This document shows positions 53,001-64,000 of a stretch of 64,000 nt of DNA, piece by piece. The notes beneath the pieces were generated by a model, which was not told the DNA's origin, searched no databases, and was given only the letters and a program-made list of their open reading frames with translations. A program made the translations under genes and the position numbers. The DNA comes from Maylandia zebra. Taxonomy: Eukaryota; Chordata; Actinopteri; Cichliformes; Cichlidae. Position 1 is the stretch's first letter, and every line of letters begins with the position of its first letter. The stretch is taken from positions 12,954,286 to 13,018,285 of the forward strand of contig NC_135176.1 in assembly GCF_041146795.1 (NCBI RefSeq). Direction: 5' to 3'.

Positions 53001-56000
53001 GAGGCCTGTGTACTGTCTGCTGTCTACATGTGTGAGCCGCTGGAATCTGTGGCATGTGGATCTTTAATCAGCTCCAAATATATTATGTTCACAAAATGTA
53101 CTTGGCCTCTAATCCATTATGCAAAATACAAAAGACGGGGTCAGAGGATGACAGAAATACATTTTTTTAAAAAGGTGACCTTTTCACCCGATGAAGTGTG
53201 CAAAGAATGCGGTTCATTCACAATAATAGGCTGAGATAGTTTTGTTATTTCTGAATATTCAAATATGATTGAAGTGCAGTGTTTGTGCTTAAATTATTGA
53301 ATTGCAGATCTCTCCATTCGTCTTCATGATGCCATTGCAGAAACAGGTCACTTCCTTTGATGCTCACTGTTAATTAAGTAGTCTGCATACTGTATGTGGA
53401 GCTGTAAAGAGTTGCACTCTCTGCACCAGGCTCGCATGCTCTTCTTCTTCTGCAGGCTTTCTCACCTTTTTGCCGCCTTGTTAAAGCAAACCCAGGCCCT
53501 ATGCTCACAGCTTTGTGCATCATAGGTCATAAGAGAAAGGGGGAGGGGTGCACAGGAAGGCAGCACAGGAAGACCGTAATCTCTGCAAGTGCTCGTTTTT
53601 CCTATTCTCTTATTTCTACCAGATAACTGCTTTGTAGTGGTAGTTACATGTTAGCAGAAAATCACTCCGATTTAGTCAAGTCTGGATTTTAATGTAAATT
53701 AAAGAAGCAGGGTGTTGGCCATGCTCATGAAGTCAAGCAGTATCAAATACATTTTCCAGTAACTTAACCTTTTAGCCTGTATTACCTAAAATCCTGCTTT
53801 GAAATTAAGTTTGACAGCAGTAAAATGGCTTTGCTGAGCTCTTTGTAGTCACTGGCAGCTACATAGATTAGCACACTTCCTAATTTCCCTGCTAATGTGA
53901 TCTTGATTAATAGACAATTGTTCTTCCAGTTTCCTCATTCTCTACAACTTTGTTTGAAAACCTTTTGGCAGACACAGCACAAGCACTTTGTTTGAGTGCA
54001 GCGGAATCTATCACTGAGGTCAGTAAAATGTTGAAATGTATGCCTTAAAAAGACAAAAACACGAGGTACACCTTATGCTGATCCCCTCCCTTTTGCCTTC
54101 AAGCTTTTTATAGAATAGATTTAACAAGCTGTTGAAAACATTTCTTTAGAGATTTTGGTTCATATTGACATGTCAGCATCACACAATTGCTGCACATCCA
54201 TAATGCGACACTCCCATCTTACCACAATTCAAAGGTGCTCCAGTGGATTGCTGTCTTGTGACTGTGTAGGTTATCTGAGAACAGCTGAGCTTCTGCTGGT
54301 ATAACCAGTGTTGGTCAAGTTACTTGAAAAAAGTAATCAGTAACTAATTAATTCAATTCAATTTTATTTATATAGCGCCAAATCACAACATAAGTCGCCT
54401 CAAGGCGCTTCATAGATACAGAGAAAAAAAACCCAACAATCATATGACCCCCTATGAGCAAGCACTTTGGCAACAGTGGGAAGGAAAAACTCCCTTTTAA
54501 CAGGAAGAAACCTCCGGCAGAACCAGGCTCAGGGAGGGGCGGCCATCTGCTGCGACCGGTTGGGGTGAGAGAAGGAAGACAGGATAAAAGACATGCTGTG
54601 GAAGAGAGACAGAGGTTAATAACAGATATGATTCAATGCAGAGAGGTCTATTAATGCATAGTGAGTGAGAAAGGTGACTGGAAAGGAAAAACTCAATGCA
54701 TCATGGGAATCCCCCGGCAGCCTATGTCTATTGCAGCATAACTAAGGGAGGATTCAGGGTCACCTGGTCCAGCCTTAACTATATGCTTTAGCAAAAAGGA
54801 AAGTTTTAAGCCTAATCTTAAAAGTAGAGATAGTGTCTGTCTCCCGAATCCAAACTGGAAGCTGGTTCCACAGAAGAGGGGCCTGAAAACTGAAGGCTCT
54901 GCCTCCCATTCTACTTTTAAATACTCTAGGAACAACAAGTAGGCCTGCAGAGCGAGAGCAAAGTGCTCTAATAGGGTGATATGGTACTACAAGGTCATTA
55001 AGATAAGATGGGGCCTGATTATTTAAGACCTTGTATGTGAGGAGCAGGATTTTGAATTCAATTCTGGATTTAACAGGAAGCCAATGAAGGGAAGCCAAAA
55101 CAGGAGAAATATGCTCTCTCTTTCTAGTCCTACTGATTACTTCCCCAAAAAAGTAATCCAGTTACTTTACTGATTACTTATTTTCAAAAGTAATAATTAC
55201 TTAGTTACGTGTTTTTTAAAAACACGATTTACAACCTGAATAGGTGATAAAGCGATAGATCTTTCAGCCCAATTCTACTTTTTCTACATAATCCATCATA
55301 CAAAATTTTAAAAGTTTTAATGTTGTTTATCTTAAATTCTGACCAAATCATCCAAAAACTGAGACACATCAGACCAGGCAATGTTTTTTCAATCTTCTGT
55401 TGTTCAATTTTGCTCAACCTCTATAACTACTCTATAACAACTATAGCTTCAGACTCCTGTTCTTAGCTGAAAGGAGTGGTTTCTGATGTGGTCTTCTGCT
55501 GCTATAGCCTGTCTTCTTCAAGGTTCACTGTTGTCCATTTAGAGATGCTGTTCTGCATACCTTGATTGTAGCGAAAAATCATTGGAGCTACTATTCCCTT
55601 TCGATCAGATCAAAGCAAGCTGGCCTTTTTTCTGCTGCTCAGTGAATATTTTCTCTTTCTCTGACCATTCTCTGTAAACCCAAGAAATGGTTGTGTGGGA
55701 AAATCCCAGCAGAGCAGCATTTTATAAATCACTTCGACCAGCCTGTCTCGTACAAACAGCCATACAATTTTACTAAATCACTTAAATCAGCTTTCTTCCC
55801 CATGCTCAGTTTAGACTCAGCTGGTCATCTTGACCATATCGACATCACTAAATGCATTGAGTTGTGGCCATTTGATTAGCTGCTTAGTCAGTCGCATTAA
55901 TGAGCAGTTGAACAGGTGTGACTAACAGCATTTATATTTGGTTGAATATATAAAAACAGTTGAATTTGTGAGCAACAAATTGCACCATTATTTACCCGGG

Positions 56001-59000
56001 CATTTTTGCAGCTTATCGTGGCTAGCGTTAGCGAATGTTAGCAAAGATTAGGACAGTACCTCTTGGCTCTCTTACTGGGAAATCAAGCAATCCAATGAGA
56101 AGGACTGAATAACTGTCAGCGATGAGCAAAAAACTGCACTATTTTCCATTTATAGGTTTTGCTGCTAACTGTGTAAAAGATAATGAAAAAATATAGCAGT
56201 GGCACAAATACAAACACAAATGCTTATCTACAGGGTTGCAATATCTAAAGGTTGAAAACCTAAGCTAACATTTAGCATCAAAAGTCACAGTACACTTTAA
56301 CTTTTAAAGCCTTCAAAGAAAAAAATTATATTTATATTTTCTCACGTTCTCCTGCCTGGGAAATTTACTGATGGGAAGACAAGGTCATTCTCCCTTCCCC
56401 CCTCCCCATCACTAACTACATGTAAGCTTTCATCATTGAGATAAAAACCAAGTTACTGATTTGAGAAGCAGCTGGTCTCCAGCAGTCAGCCTCCTGGGAG
56501 ATCCTCTGTCCTGTCTGTGGTTGTAGCTGGCGCTGTATGTAAAATGCATAGACCAATTGCAACTGAGGCCACTTTCACTGAGGCCGCACCTGTTCTTGCA
56601 ACCGAGCCCTGTTTGTTTACTTACCCTGCGACCGTTACTGCAAGCCTCATGCTTCACTACACAAGGAACAGCAGCTGCGTCAATTAGATTGTTTTGAAGT
56701 CCAGTAGGAGGAGTCATTTCATGCTGCATTATGGATGATGGTGATGGATGACTCTCCTTACTCCAGCTCAGGTGTTCTACCGGGTATCTCACCTGAGTTG
56801 TGGCAGGTGCTGTTTTCTCCTTTCATGTGGGAAGCCTAATGACCCATTTCTGAGGACGAACTGAAAGTAGATTTTGTCCCAACTCAGTCTTTCCTGATTT
56901 CAGGATTTCTTGCATAAGCTGTCTAATGTCTCTTCCGTGCTGCACCGGTTTGTTTCAGGGGCAGCACTACTAAATGTCCTCAAGTGTAGAGCAGAAAATG
57001 TTGCAGATTTCTTTGTAATACTCTTCTGCAGACTTGTGTGGCATCACTTCTCTAAGAGGATCTTTGCTCTTAAACATTTATGTTACTTAAGTTTCTCTTT
57101 AATCTGGACCTCGTCACTACCCTGGTTGCCAAAGCAGGTCAGCGGAGGAAAAAATAGATTTCTCATGAAATGTTTTGCAACCACAAAAGCACACATTTTA
57201 CTACTACAAAATATGCCGTAACACAACAGAAAAAAAAAAAGACTGGACCTTAGGCGGCTCTTTCAAAGAAATAATGATTGAGTGGGGCACCTCCTGAACT
57301 AAAAAGGAAGGGGAATTTTTGTTGTCTTTGAGTTGAGTTGAGGTTTGTCAAAGATAAGGCAGAGAAGAAAATTTCCCTTTCCACAGCACTGCCTTGCAGT
57401 GCACAATCTGTAGTAGGTGCTAATCAAAGGCTGTAGAGATTTGCATATCAACAGTGATCTCTGCCATGCGTGAGCGAGACTTCACATTTGGTTAGTGAAA
57501 TAAATGTTGGTTTGCAGGCTTGAGTCTGTGCAGCACACTGCTAAGATGTCCGGTCCTGTCTTTAGTTACAGGAGATCATTTAAAAAAAGGAAAATGGGGA
57601 GAAAAGGGTCATAAATCAAATGAGCATAAAATGCAATGATTGAATTGCATTTTGAAACCATACAACCTCAGGTCTCTTCAGTCTACATGTGCAGGATGTC
57701 CTCTGACACAGGAAGCCTCATTTAAAAGTCACTGGAGGAGAAGGGAGGAGTCTGGTTTTGGTGGTGGGGTGCAGTCCAAAGAAGCTGTTTTGGTGAGTCT
57801 CACGAAGCGGGTCTTACCCAGCGTGTCACATCTGATGATTCTCCTCCTCGCTCTTCCTTTGCCATCCAACCTGTTTGCATGTCCCCGTCAGCTCGTATGA
57901 GCAGCTCGTGTTTAGCACACAGTGAACTCATTGAGTTCACTCATTGAGTTCACTGCCGGCAATAACATCCTACAGTGTCGCCCTCCCCAACTTAGCTTCG
58001 AACTCTGTGACCTCCTCTTAGTTTCTGTTTAACAAAACAAAAAAAAAATCTAACTTGTGTACCACTCTCTGTTTTCACTCTGTCAGTTTACAGTTTGAGG
58101 TTGAACTCATCTTTCAGCACCTTCTTATGACGACGGCACAAAAAATAATACTTGAAAAGCGTCAAAGTTGTTCCAATTTTGCAGTTTTTTCTGGTTTTAT
58201 TCCTTGAATCTACTTTGATAATTTCCACTTTGAAATAATACTTTCACTGAGAGTAGTTTTATAGCTTAGAAGTCATATTCCTGCCAGAAGCTTAACTTTA
58301 ACCCCAAAATGTCAGAGACACACTGAGACAATCCATCTATTGTTTTGGATGAGAACATCTTTATCTCAGTGCTTTGTATATCCCTGCTGAATCCTGCGGT
58401 TGGGAACATCTGGGTTTACTAACTGCAGGGAGCTGCTTTCTTATTCACATGGGTGTTTAGGGGGAAATTCCATACTTGCACGTATTGTGTTACACTTTAG
58501 TCTTTCATTGTCCCCCCCCATCAAGCTCAGCAAGTTGCATATTAGTGTCACAGAAAGACCAGTCTGTACAGTGTGTCTGTGCCATGTCTAACTGTCTTCA
58601 TGACCTCCCGACCGACACTGGTTTTCTTCCTGAGAGCATTACCACAGGAGGAGTCTACTGCATCCTTTTTGGGATACATAACATGGCATTAAAAATCTAC
58701 TGAATAAGGCTTTAGGTGTGTGCATATTTGGACGAGGACAAATTTGACCACATACAAAAAAAGAGAGCAGCTCAGTGATCTCAATGAGCTCTTTCAGAGG
58801 TGTAATTTTCGATGATGGGCACAGGCAAGATTAAGCAGTGATGGTTTTTTTTCTGTAACGTGTCTTCCAAATTACCCTGTTTTTTGTTGTTGTTTTTCTC
58901 CTTGTATTTTCACTGTTGTTTTTCACTTTGGATCCAAAGCGAACGGTGTTGTTGTTGCTGCTGCTGGGCTGCGCTGATTAAAGTCAGTGGAAATCACAGG

Positions 59001-60930
59001 AAACATGATTATAGTCCGCAGTGAGGAAAGATGGACACCCTAGTAAGCTCTCTCGTGGGCCTTCAAAACAATACAAGCAGTTAAAGCATGAGAAAAACTG
59101 ATGAATACAACGTAAAAGTCAGAATGTATTCAGAAAACAGGAAAAATGTAAGGAAAAAAAAAAAAAGCAGACCGAGTGAAGAAACTAACGAGAAATGTTT
59201 CTTTGGTCAAATTTTGCACTATTATACTATAGTGTAATATGAATTGTCATCTATCTTTGTCACACTTGTGTCCAACATTTATCACCGCTTCCCTCTTTCA
59301 TTGAATAGGTCCTGTATTTCTGGAGAAAAGAGTCTCTTAAGTTATGTTGCTGACGATACTTTATTTTGTTCAGTATCATATTCAGTGACAGGCACTGATT
59401 TATTAAACTGACCATGATATTTGTGTGAGGGAAAACTTACAAATGAATCACTTTTCTCCCATTCAGAACTCCATCAGACACAACCTGTCCCTGCACAGTC
59501 GCTTTGTGCGCATACAGAACGAGGGAACAGGAAAAAGCTCCTGGTGGATGCTGAACCCAGAGGGAGGAAAGAATGGAAAGTCACCTCGACGCAGAGCTAC
59601 CTCCATGGACAACAGCAATAAGTTTGTCAAGAGTAGAGGAAGAGCCGCAAAGAAAAAGGTCTCTGCTCCTGAACTGAACCTTCATAGATATTTCAGCCAA
59701 ATGTTTGTTTTTTTAAATTCTGTTGAATCTAGATTACATGTACTCAGTGTTCTTGTGTTCTACTATCTCTAGATGGCTCTACAGGAAGGGCTTGAAGGAG
59801 GAGCAGGCAGCCCCAGTTCCCAGTACTCTACCTGGCTTGGAAGTCCAAACTCCCACAGCAACGAAGATTTTGACAACTGGAAAACCTTTAGGACGCGTAC
59901 CAGCTCTGATGCCAGTACTCTGAGTGGTCGCCGTTCACCTTTCCCTTCTGAACAGGATGATGTGGGCGAGTCCGATGGCCACATAATGTATCCTGGAGTT
60001 GCTGGTGCTAAGATAACCTCTACCCTGCCCAGCCTGTCTGAGGTGTCTGGATCCATGGGCCAGCATCGCTCAGAAAAGGTCATGGATCTGCTGGATAACC
60101 TTAACTTGCTGTCTCCTAAACCCTCCCAGCTCAGCTCTGACTCCTCACACTCCCCGCGCTCCTCAAACGCCGGCATGCTTCAGAGTAGCCCCTATAACTC
60201 CACTGGACTGACCCCACACCAGCAGCAAGACTACCAGAAGTGCTTGTATAGTCAGGTGAGAATGCACTCCCTGTCCCCTGCTCCTATGCAGACACTTCCA
60301 GAGACTAAGCCCAGCTTTGGGGCTTACGAGAACCAGTATATCTTCCCTTCTGGGCTGCTGACAGGAGAACCAGACACCAGAAGGGACATGATGCACTCTG
60401 AAGTTGGGAGGGCAAGTTGTCCAATACCTACTTATAGCAGCCAAAGCCATGTGGGTAGTCATAATGGAGTAAAAATGATGAATCCCTCTCAGAGTCACCC
60501 ACTTCCTCGTGTAAATCCACATACTCTGCATAGCCAGGGTCCAGCTGCCTCACAAGACTTGAATAGCTGTAACATGATACGCCTGACTAGCCATTCAGGG
60601 CCCTCTCTTCGAATGGCTGGTCCAAGGACGTGCATGCAGCTCCCCCTCGGACTCCCTCCACACACTAATGATGCCTCAGTGACCTACGGCAGCAGCAACA
60701 GCTACAGAGAACTCAACTCTGTACACCCACACAGTCATCATCATCAAGAGCACCTACCCAGTGATCTGGACAGTGTGCCTACTGAAAGGTTTGAATGTGA
60801 CTTGGAGTCCGTCCTCCATGACACACTCATGGATGGTGGGGGGCTGGACTTTAATTTTGATCCAGCAGCTGGGCCTCATGGGTTTTCCCAGAGGGTGAAG
60901 ACGACCACACACAACTGGGTGTCAGGGTAG
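47062..60930 (+). CDS. foxo1: Forkhead box protein O1 (FoxO1), 3 coding exons
   Basis: Forkhead transcription factor controlled by insulin/Akt signalling. Coding exons: 47062-47661, 59467-59658 and 59773-60930, 649 residues (human 655). All three Akt sites are present: RPRSCTW (Thr at about 28), RRRATSMDN (Ser at about 246) and RTRTSS (Ser at about 309). A His/Gln-rich stretch lies at about 94-120. The forkhead domain (about 148-247) has [32 protein letters not shown] and [14 protein letters not shown]; intron 1 (11.8 kb) cuts it at GWK|NSIRH as in other FOXO genes. A basic GRAAKKK signal follows. The C-terminal part has DLLDNLNLL and LDFNFD and ends [10 protein letters not shown]. The 114-bp intron after KKK is unexpected: human FOXO1 encodes this part in one exon. 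Teleost a/b paralog not assigned. Confidence 0.95.
51770..52780 (+). mobile_element. Tc1-like transposon relic in foxo1 intron 1
   Basis: A plus-strand reading shows scattered Tc1 transposase landmarks: [29 protein letters not shown], a version of [11 protein letters not shown] and, further on, YYDPKHSG. The frame changes and stops are many, so it is a dead copy with approximate ends. Confidence 0.65.
54310..54349. repeat. Left piece of an interspersed repeat broken by a LINE
   Basis: The phrase 'tacttgaaaaaagtaatcag' followed by 'taactaa' belongs to a common fish repeat rich in AGTAATCAGTAACT-type words. The same theme resumes at about 55125 ('ctactgattacttcccc'), so the LINE at 54350-55124 was inserted into it. 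Class not assigned. Confidence 0.5.
54350..55124 (-). mobile_element. Non-LTR (L2/Rex-type) LINE 3' end
   Basis: The minus strand reads [19 protein letters not shown], then [20 protein letters not shown] and later [19 protein letters not shown] with [10 protein letters not shown], the end of a reverse transcriptase related to but different from those at 2590 and 31955. A long 3' UTR follows and ends in 'ggcgctatataaataaaatt' and 'gaattgaatt' repeats at about 54350. It is 5'-truncated, and the retained 107-codon C-terminal frame is open. Confidence 0.75.
55125..56120. repeat. Continuation of the interrupted interspersed repeat
   Basis: Begins with the GTAATC/GATTAC-rich end continued from 54349, then AT-rich sequence. 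The far end is uncertain. No intact open frame. Confidence 0.35.
59659..59772 (+). other. foxo1: Unexpected 114-bp foxo1 intron
   Basis: Lies between AAAAAG|GTCTCT and CTATCTCTAG|ATG, phase 0. The acceptor with its T-rich tract is good, but the donor GTCTCT is weak. The stretch is a multiple of three and stays open for 37 codons until its last three bases (TAG). Joining the flanks gives [15 protein letters not shown], which aligns with human KKKASLQSGQEGAG, so removal is needed for the full protein. Confidence 0.75.
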
Positions 60931-60942
60931 CATCGCAGAGAG

Positions 60943-61068
60943 GTGAGACTGATCATTAGTCTGCCCTTAATTTCTTATACATATTACATTTTATTACAGA
61001 TAACAAACATAAACACCCTCAGAGTGTTTGTCATCCCTGAACATTTTCCATTTCATTCACCCCCGCAG
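60943..61068 (+). other. Possible 3' UTR intron of foxo1
   Basis: Twelve bases after the stop codon there is a donor AGAG|GTGAGA (60943), and at 61068 a pyrimidine-rich acceptor CACCCCCGCAG. A last intron just behind the stop would fit the human FOXO1 layout with a wholly untranslated last exon. Confidence 0.55.
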
Positions 61069-62850
61069 GTTTTTCTCCACATCACTCTACTGCTCACCTT
61101 CATTCAGAGAGTGGAATCCAAAGAAGCTTTCACCATCATTATCCACAGATCAGAAGAGGTTTATCAGTCATGTCCTGACGCAGAAATAAGACGCAACCAT
61201 CACTGCAGTGAATATAAAACAGAGAGACAAGCCTGCATAAGTGAACTACTTGTGAACTTGCTCTCAGCTACCTATCAAAAACTGTATGTATGTTCAAAAG
61301 TATGTATGTTATAATACATAAGAAGGAACCAGCGTAACACGAATTTGTCTTTGTGCTACAATCACACACGGGGAAACAATGACTGCAGAATGCAGAATGA
61401 CCAAGATTACTGCAACTGTGTACAACGAACGCGTGAATAAGTTCAAGTTTGAATTTGTTGCTTCAGAGACAGGCACCAGGTCTGCAACCACTTGCAGCCA
61501 ATAGCCGTAAATGGCAATAAGATGGAGTCAGTTTGCTATCAGGTTGGAGGAGGTCAAGCTGGCAATTACATGCAATTTGTCTGCGAGAATATGGTAATTA
61601 ACTGTGATAAATCTGTTGCTGTCTACATTAAACAGATTTTTACACAAACTACTTACATTCAGAGTCAAGCCAGAAGCTCGTAGATTTGAAACAGAAATTG
61701 TGATGTAGCTGCTGCAATTTAATTGCGAAATGACATAGGTGCTTGTCAACCTTGCTGTTATATAGGAACATAACAAGACTAGAACCAGTTGGGTTTAGTC
61801 CTCTTTTGCAAAGAAACTGATTTGTGTCTCATCAGTGCAGACTGACTCAAACTGATTATGATATGTTGTCAGTGTGTCTGCATTTATAAATCAGATAACA
61901 ATTATTTGCAAACCTTCTGCAATCCGTGAGAGTAATAGCAGTTAGAGTCCGACAATGGTTGTTTGGTGACAGATTTCCTCCCACCAGGCAAACTGCAAGC
62001 ACCGAGAGGTTGAGTGCTGAACCTCTGAGCAGCCACTTAGTTACCACAAGTACTTGCAATTGGTTTTCAACAGTAAAAAAAAAAATCTGTGTGATCACCA
62101 GGTAATTACCATTCCTTTCTAGTTGCAATGAGGTTGCAGTCTTATTTTTACTCTAGCATGATTAGTGTAAAAGCTGTTTAGAGGCATTTTGTTAAAAGGT
62201 ACACTGGGAACACAATAATTCTATTTTCCAACACACATTACTTTGTAGATCTTGAAAGATGATTTAAAAATAGTTCTTCACTTGCTACCCTGTGGTGCAA
62301 GGAGACAGCATCATGTAGGGTAACTATGAAGGCAAGACAGACAAAGAGGCATCTTCACCAAGATGAATCTTTCCACATTGAAAATAAGTTACATTATCAA
62401 GTAGTGGCATTTGATCAATTTTTTGAAATTAGAAGAACAATTTGGAAAATTAGCACCAGATTCTTCAAAAGAGGACTTGATAGCATGTAATCAGTATAGT
62501 ATATGATTATGACCCAAATTAGTAAAGTATTTCAGCTTTTAGGGATTATATTTAGAAATGTGTTTTAGGAACCAGCCATCAACAGCAAAACAATTACACT
62601 GTCAACCAGGAGAAATCATTACAGTTAACTGATAATCAATAGATAAAGTAGTGTATCGTCTGATCAGTAATACCAATTACATTATAGAGGAAAAGCTGTG
62701 TATTGGAAAAAAGTGTATATCCACAAAAATATACCTCTGCATAATCACCACATACAAGTTTATGAATCAAATGATGTTGTGATACACTTCTGTCAAAACA
62801 GTATCAGCTATATGTTCTCACTATCAGATGTGATTAGACCTTGAAACATG
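61069..62850. other. foxo1 3' UTR and downstream flank
   Basis: The likely final untranslated exon starts at 61069. No strong AATAAA was seen in the first kilobase; an ATTAAA occurs at about 61626. Open frames here are short and show no family. The end of the transcript is not fixed. Confidence 0.4.
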
Positions 62851-62859
62851 AGCTACACC

Positions 62860-63815
62860 AAAATTGTTGCAGACCTACATTTTAGTAGTTGACGAATCTG
62901 CAAATTTTATTTTTTTTGATTAGTCAGCAATTATTTCAATAACTCTCAACTTCACTTCAAGTCTGCCCACCCTGTTGCCTCTACCCAAAGAAAATGAAAG
63001 TAATGACACAGAAAACATATGAATATGATAATAATCCAATTTATTTTTAACATTACTCAGTAGGACAGAATAAAAATGAAGTAAATAAAAATAAAGCAAT
63101 ACAAATTAAAGTGCTAGTAGTATTTAAACAAACAAACAAAAAAAAACAATGCGCAAACTAAAAACGTCTCTCCGTAAGTTCAAATAAAGCTTCAAATTAA
63201 ATCAAAAAGATTTTATTTTCCAGTCCAAAATAACATCTAGAAGAGGTTTACTATTCGAAATAAACGCTAATATTAATGTTAAAGAAAAAAGGGAGAGTGT
63301 TGCTACTCCAGTTTAATGTTTTTACCATCGTATTTCACTCATTAGCTAACACAACTGAAATGGTGTTTGCTTAGCAAGCATCTTCCATGAGAAATTTCCG
63401 ACAGGCAAGCTAACACAAACATTAACATAAACATAAACGAGGTATCAACGCGACGCACTAACGTAACTCTCTAAAACTGACCCGTTCAGAGTTAACGTCA
63501 CCGCACCAGGGTGCTGACGGACATGCTCTTGTGCTGCAGTAGTGCTGTCGTGAAAGGTTTTGCACAGTCTGCAATTAACTTTCACATTTTTTTGCATTTT
63601 CTCCCCTCTTCCCCACGCCAGCTGTTTTACTTTTCGCGCTACGTTCTTCTTCGTTAGTACTAAATGCCGTATTGGCAGCCCATATAGGCGACACTGCCCC
63701 CATAGCTTCCTATAGTGTATTGCAGTTGCAAAAACATATTTACGTGGTTCTAGAATATGACCGTCGACGAATTTTTAAAGTCGATGTTATCGATTATGTC
63801 ATCGTTGTAGCCCCA
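62860..63815 (-). mobile_element. Decayed hAT element with a BED-finger relic
   Basis: Both ends show the 'attagtcgac' type theme of fish hAT elements ('tagtagttgacgaatctgc' on the left, 'gacgaatttttaaagtcgat' and 'atcgttgtagcccca' on the right). On the minus strand near 63500-63600 the sequence reads VNCRLCKTFHDSTTAAQEHV, then RQHPGA, a BED-type zinc finger. No long frame remains, no clean target duplication was found, and the borders are approximate. Confidence 0.55.
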
Positions 63816-64000
63816 CCTGAAACTATAAATAGGAAATTTATATACTGCATGTTTTGCTCTTTATTGTAATCTGTTAATTCTCGATTTTGAACTTTGTGAA
63901 TCATATGTTTTGTATAATATCCTGTATGTATTGTATTGAGATGGCTGCAGTTTCTTAATCTAAATCTAAGAGAAGGCTCATATATAGATCTCCACCAATG

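Larger units (their letters stand above)
47662..59466. other. foxo1 intron 1
   Basis: 11.8 kb with a GTGAGT donor and a CCCATTCAG acceptor. It contains a Tc1 relic (51770-52780), a run of G (about 49552-49563), CT repeats (about 49457-49472) and a LINE tail inside an older repeat (54310-56120). The remaining stretches, such as 48.1-51.7, 52.8-54.3 and 56.4-59.4 kb, hold no gene I can support; conserved enhancers would be expected here but cannot be seen from one sequence. Confidence 0.6.

Noticed and set aside
57917-57956. A short tandem repeat around 'gaactcattgagttcac'
   Set aside because: Only two imperfect units, too short to call a functional array; no spacers as in CRISPR, which is not expected in a fish.
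59425-59466. Open frame upstream of the second foxo1 exon
   Set aside because: It is intron sequence before the CAG acceptor at 59464-59466; the conserved protein resumes at NSIRHN.

Overview
This window looks like genomic DNA of a ray-finned fish, most likely a percomorph and plausibly a cichlid. The signs are compact GT-AG intron-exon genes with teleost protein sequences, many Tc1-like and hAT DNA transposon copies, L2-type LINE tails, a tRNA-derived SINE of percomorph type, and long AT and CA microsatellites. The species call is an inference from repeat style; it was not tested by a search.

Six protein-coding genes can be built exon by exon, and their reading frames close across the proposed introns. 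From left to right they are: a rhodopsin kinase (grk1, + strand, 9005-12078), a claudin-10-like gene (+, 16730-20576), spermidine/spermine or thialysine acetyltransferase sat2 (-, 22043-28652), the TFIID subunit gene taf6 (-, coding 30930-38276 with a likely 5' UTR exon near 40228-40430), the mitochondrial ribosomal protein gene mrps31 (+, 40739-45290) and foxo1 (+, 47062-60930). In human, FOXO1 and MRPS31 are also close together on 13q14, so that pair looks like conserved linkage. The six do not form one pathway: phototransduction shut-off, tight junctions, polyamine or amine acetylation, basal transcription, mitochondrial translation and insulin/Akt-controlled transcription. taf6 and mrps31 are head-to-head and probably share a promoter that carries TCTCGCGAGA, ETS-like and YY1-like motifs.

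Region by region: 1-3.4 kb is a repeat thicket with two Tc1 fossils, one split by a short hAT element and an L2-like LINE tail. 3.4-8 kb is mostly intergenic with no convincing gene. 8-12 kb holds a Tc1 relic and grk1. 12-16.7 kb is intergenic with a SINE. 16.7-20.6 kb is the claudin gene, whose first intron holds a decayed duplicate of exon 1. 22-28.7 kb is sat2, one intron of which holds a microsatellite, a 2.8-kb hAT, a 1.1-kb hAT and a piggyBac-like element stacked inside one another. 30.7-40.4 kb is taf6 with a 1.4-kb hAT, an L2-like LINE tail and a Penelope-like relic in its introns. 40.7-45.3 kb is mrps31, with a hAT carrying an open BED-finger gene inside another Tc1 fossil. 47-61 kb is foxo1 with an 11.8-kb first intron and an unexpected 114-bp second intron. 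61-64 kb is the foxo1 3' region and a decayed hAT.

The most notable observations are the unexpected foxo1 mini-intron, which stays open in frame up to its final TAG; the dead alternative first exon of the claudin; the four-level nest of repeats in sat2; and the 125-residue BED-only hAT protein. I saw no previously unknown multi-gene system.
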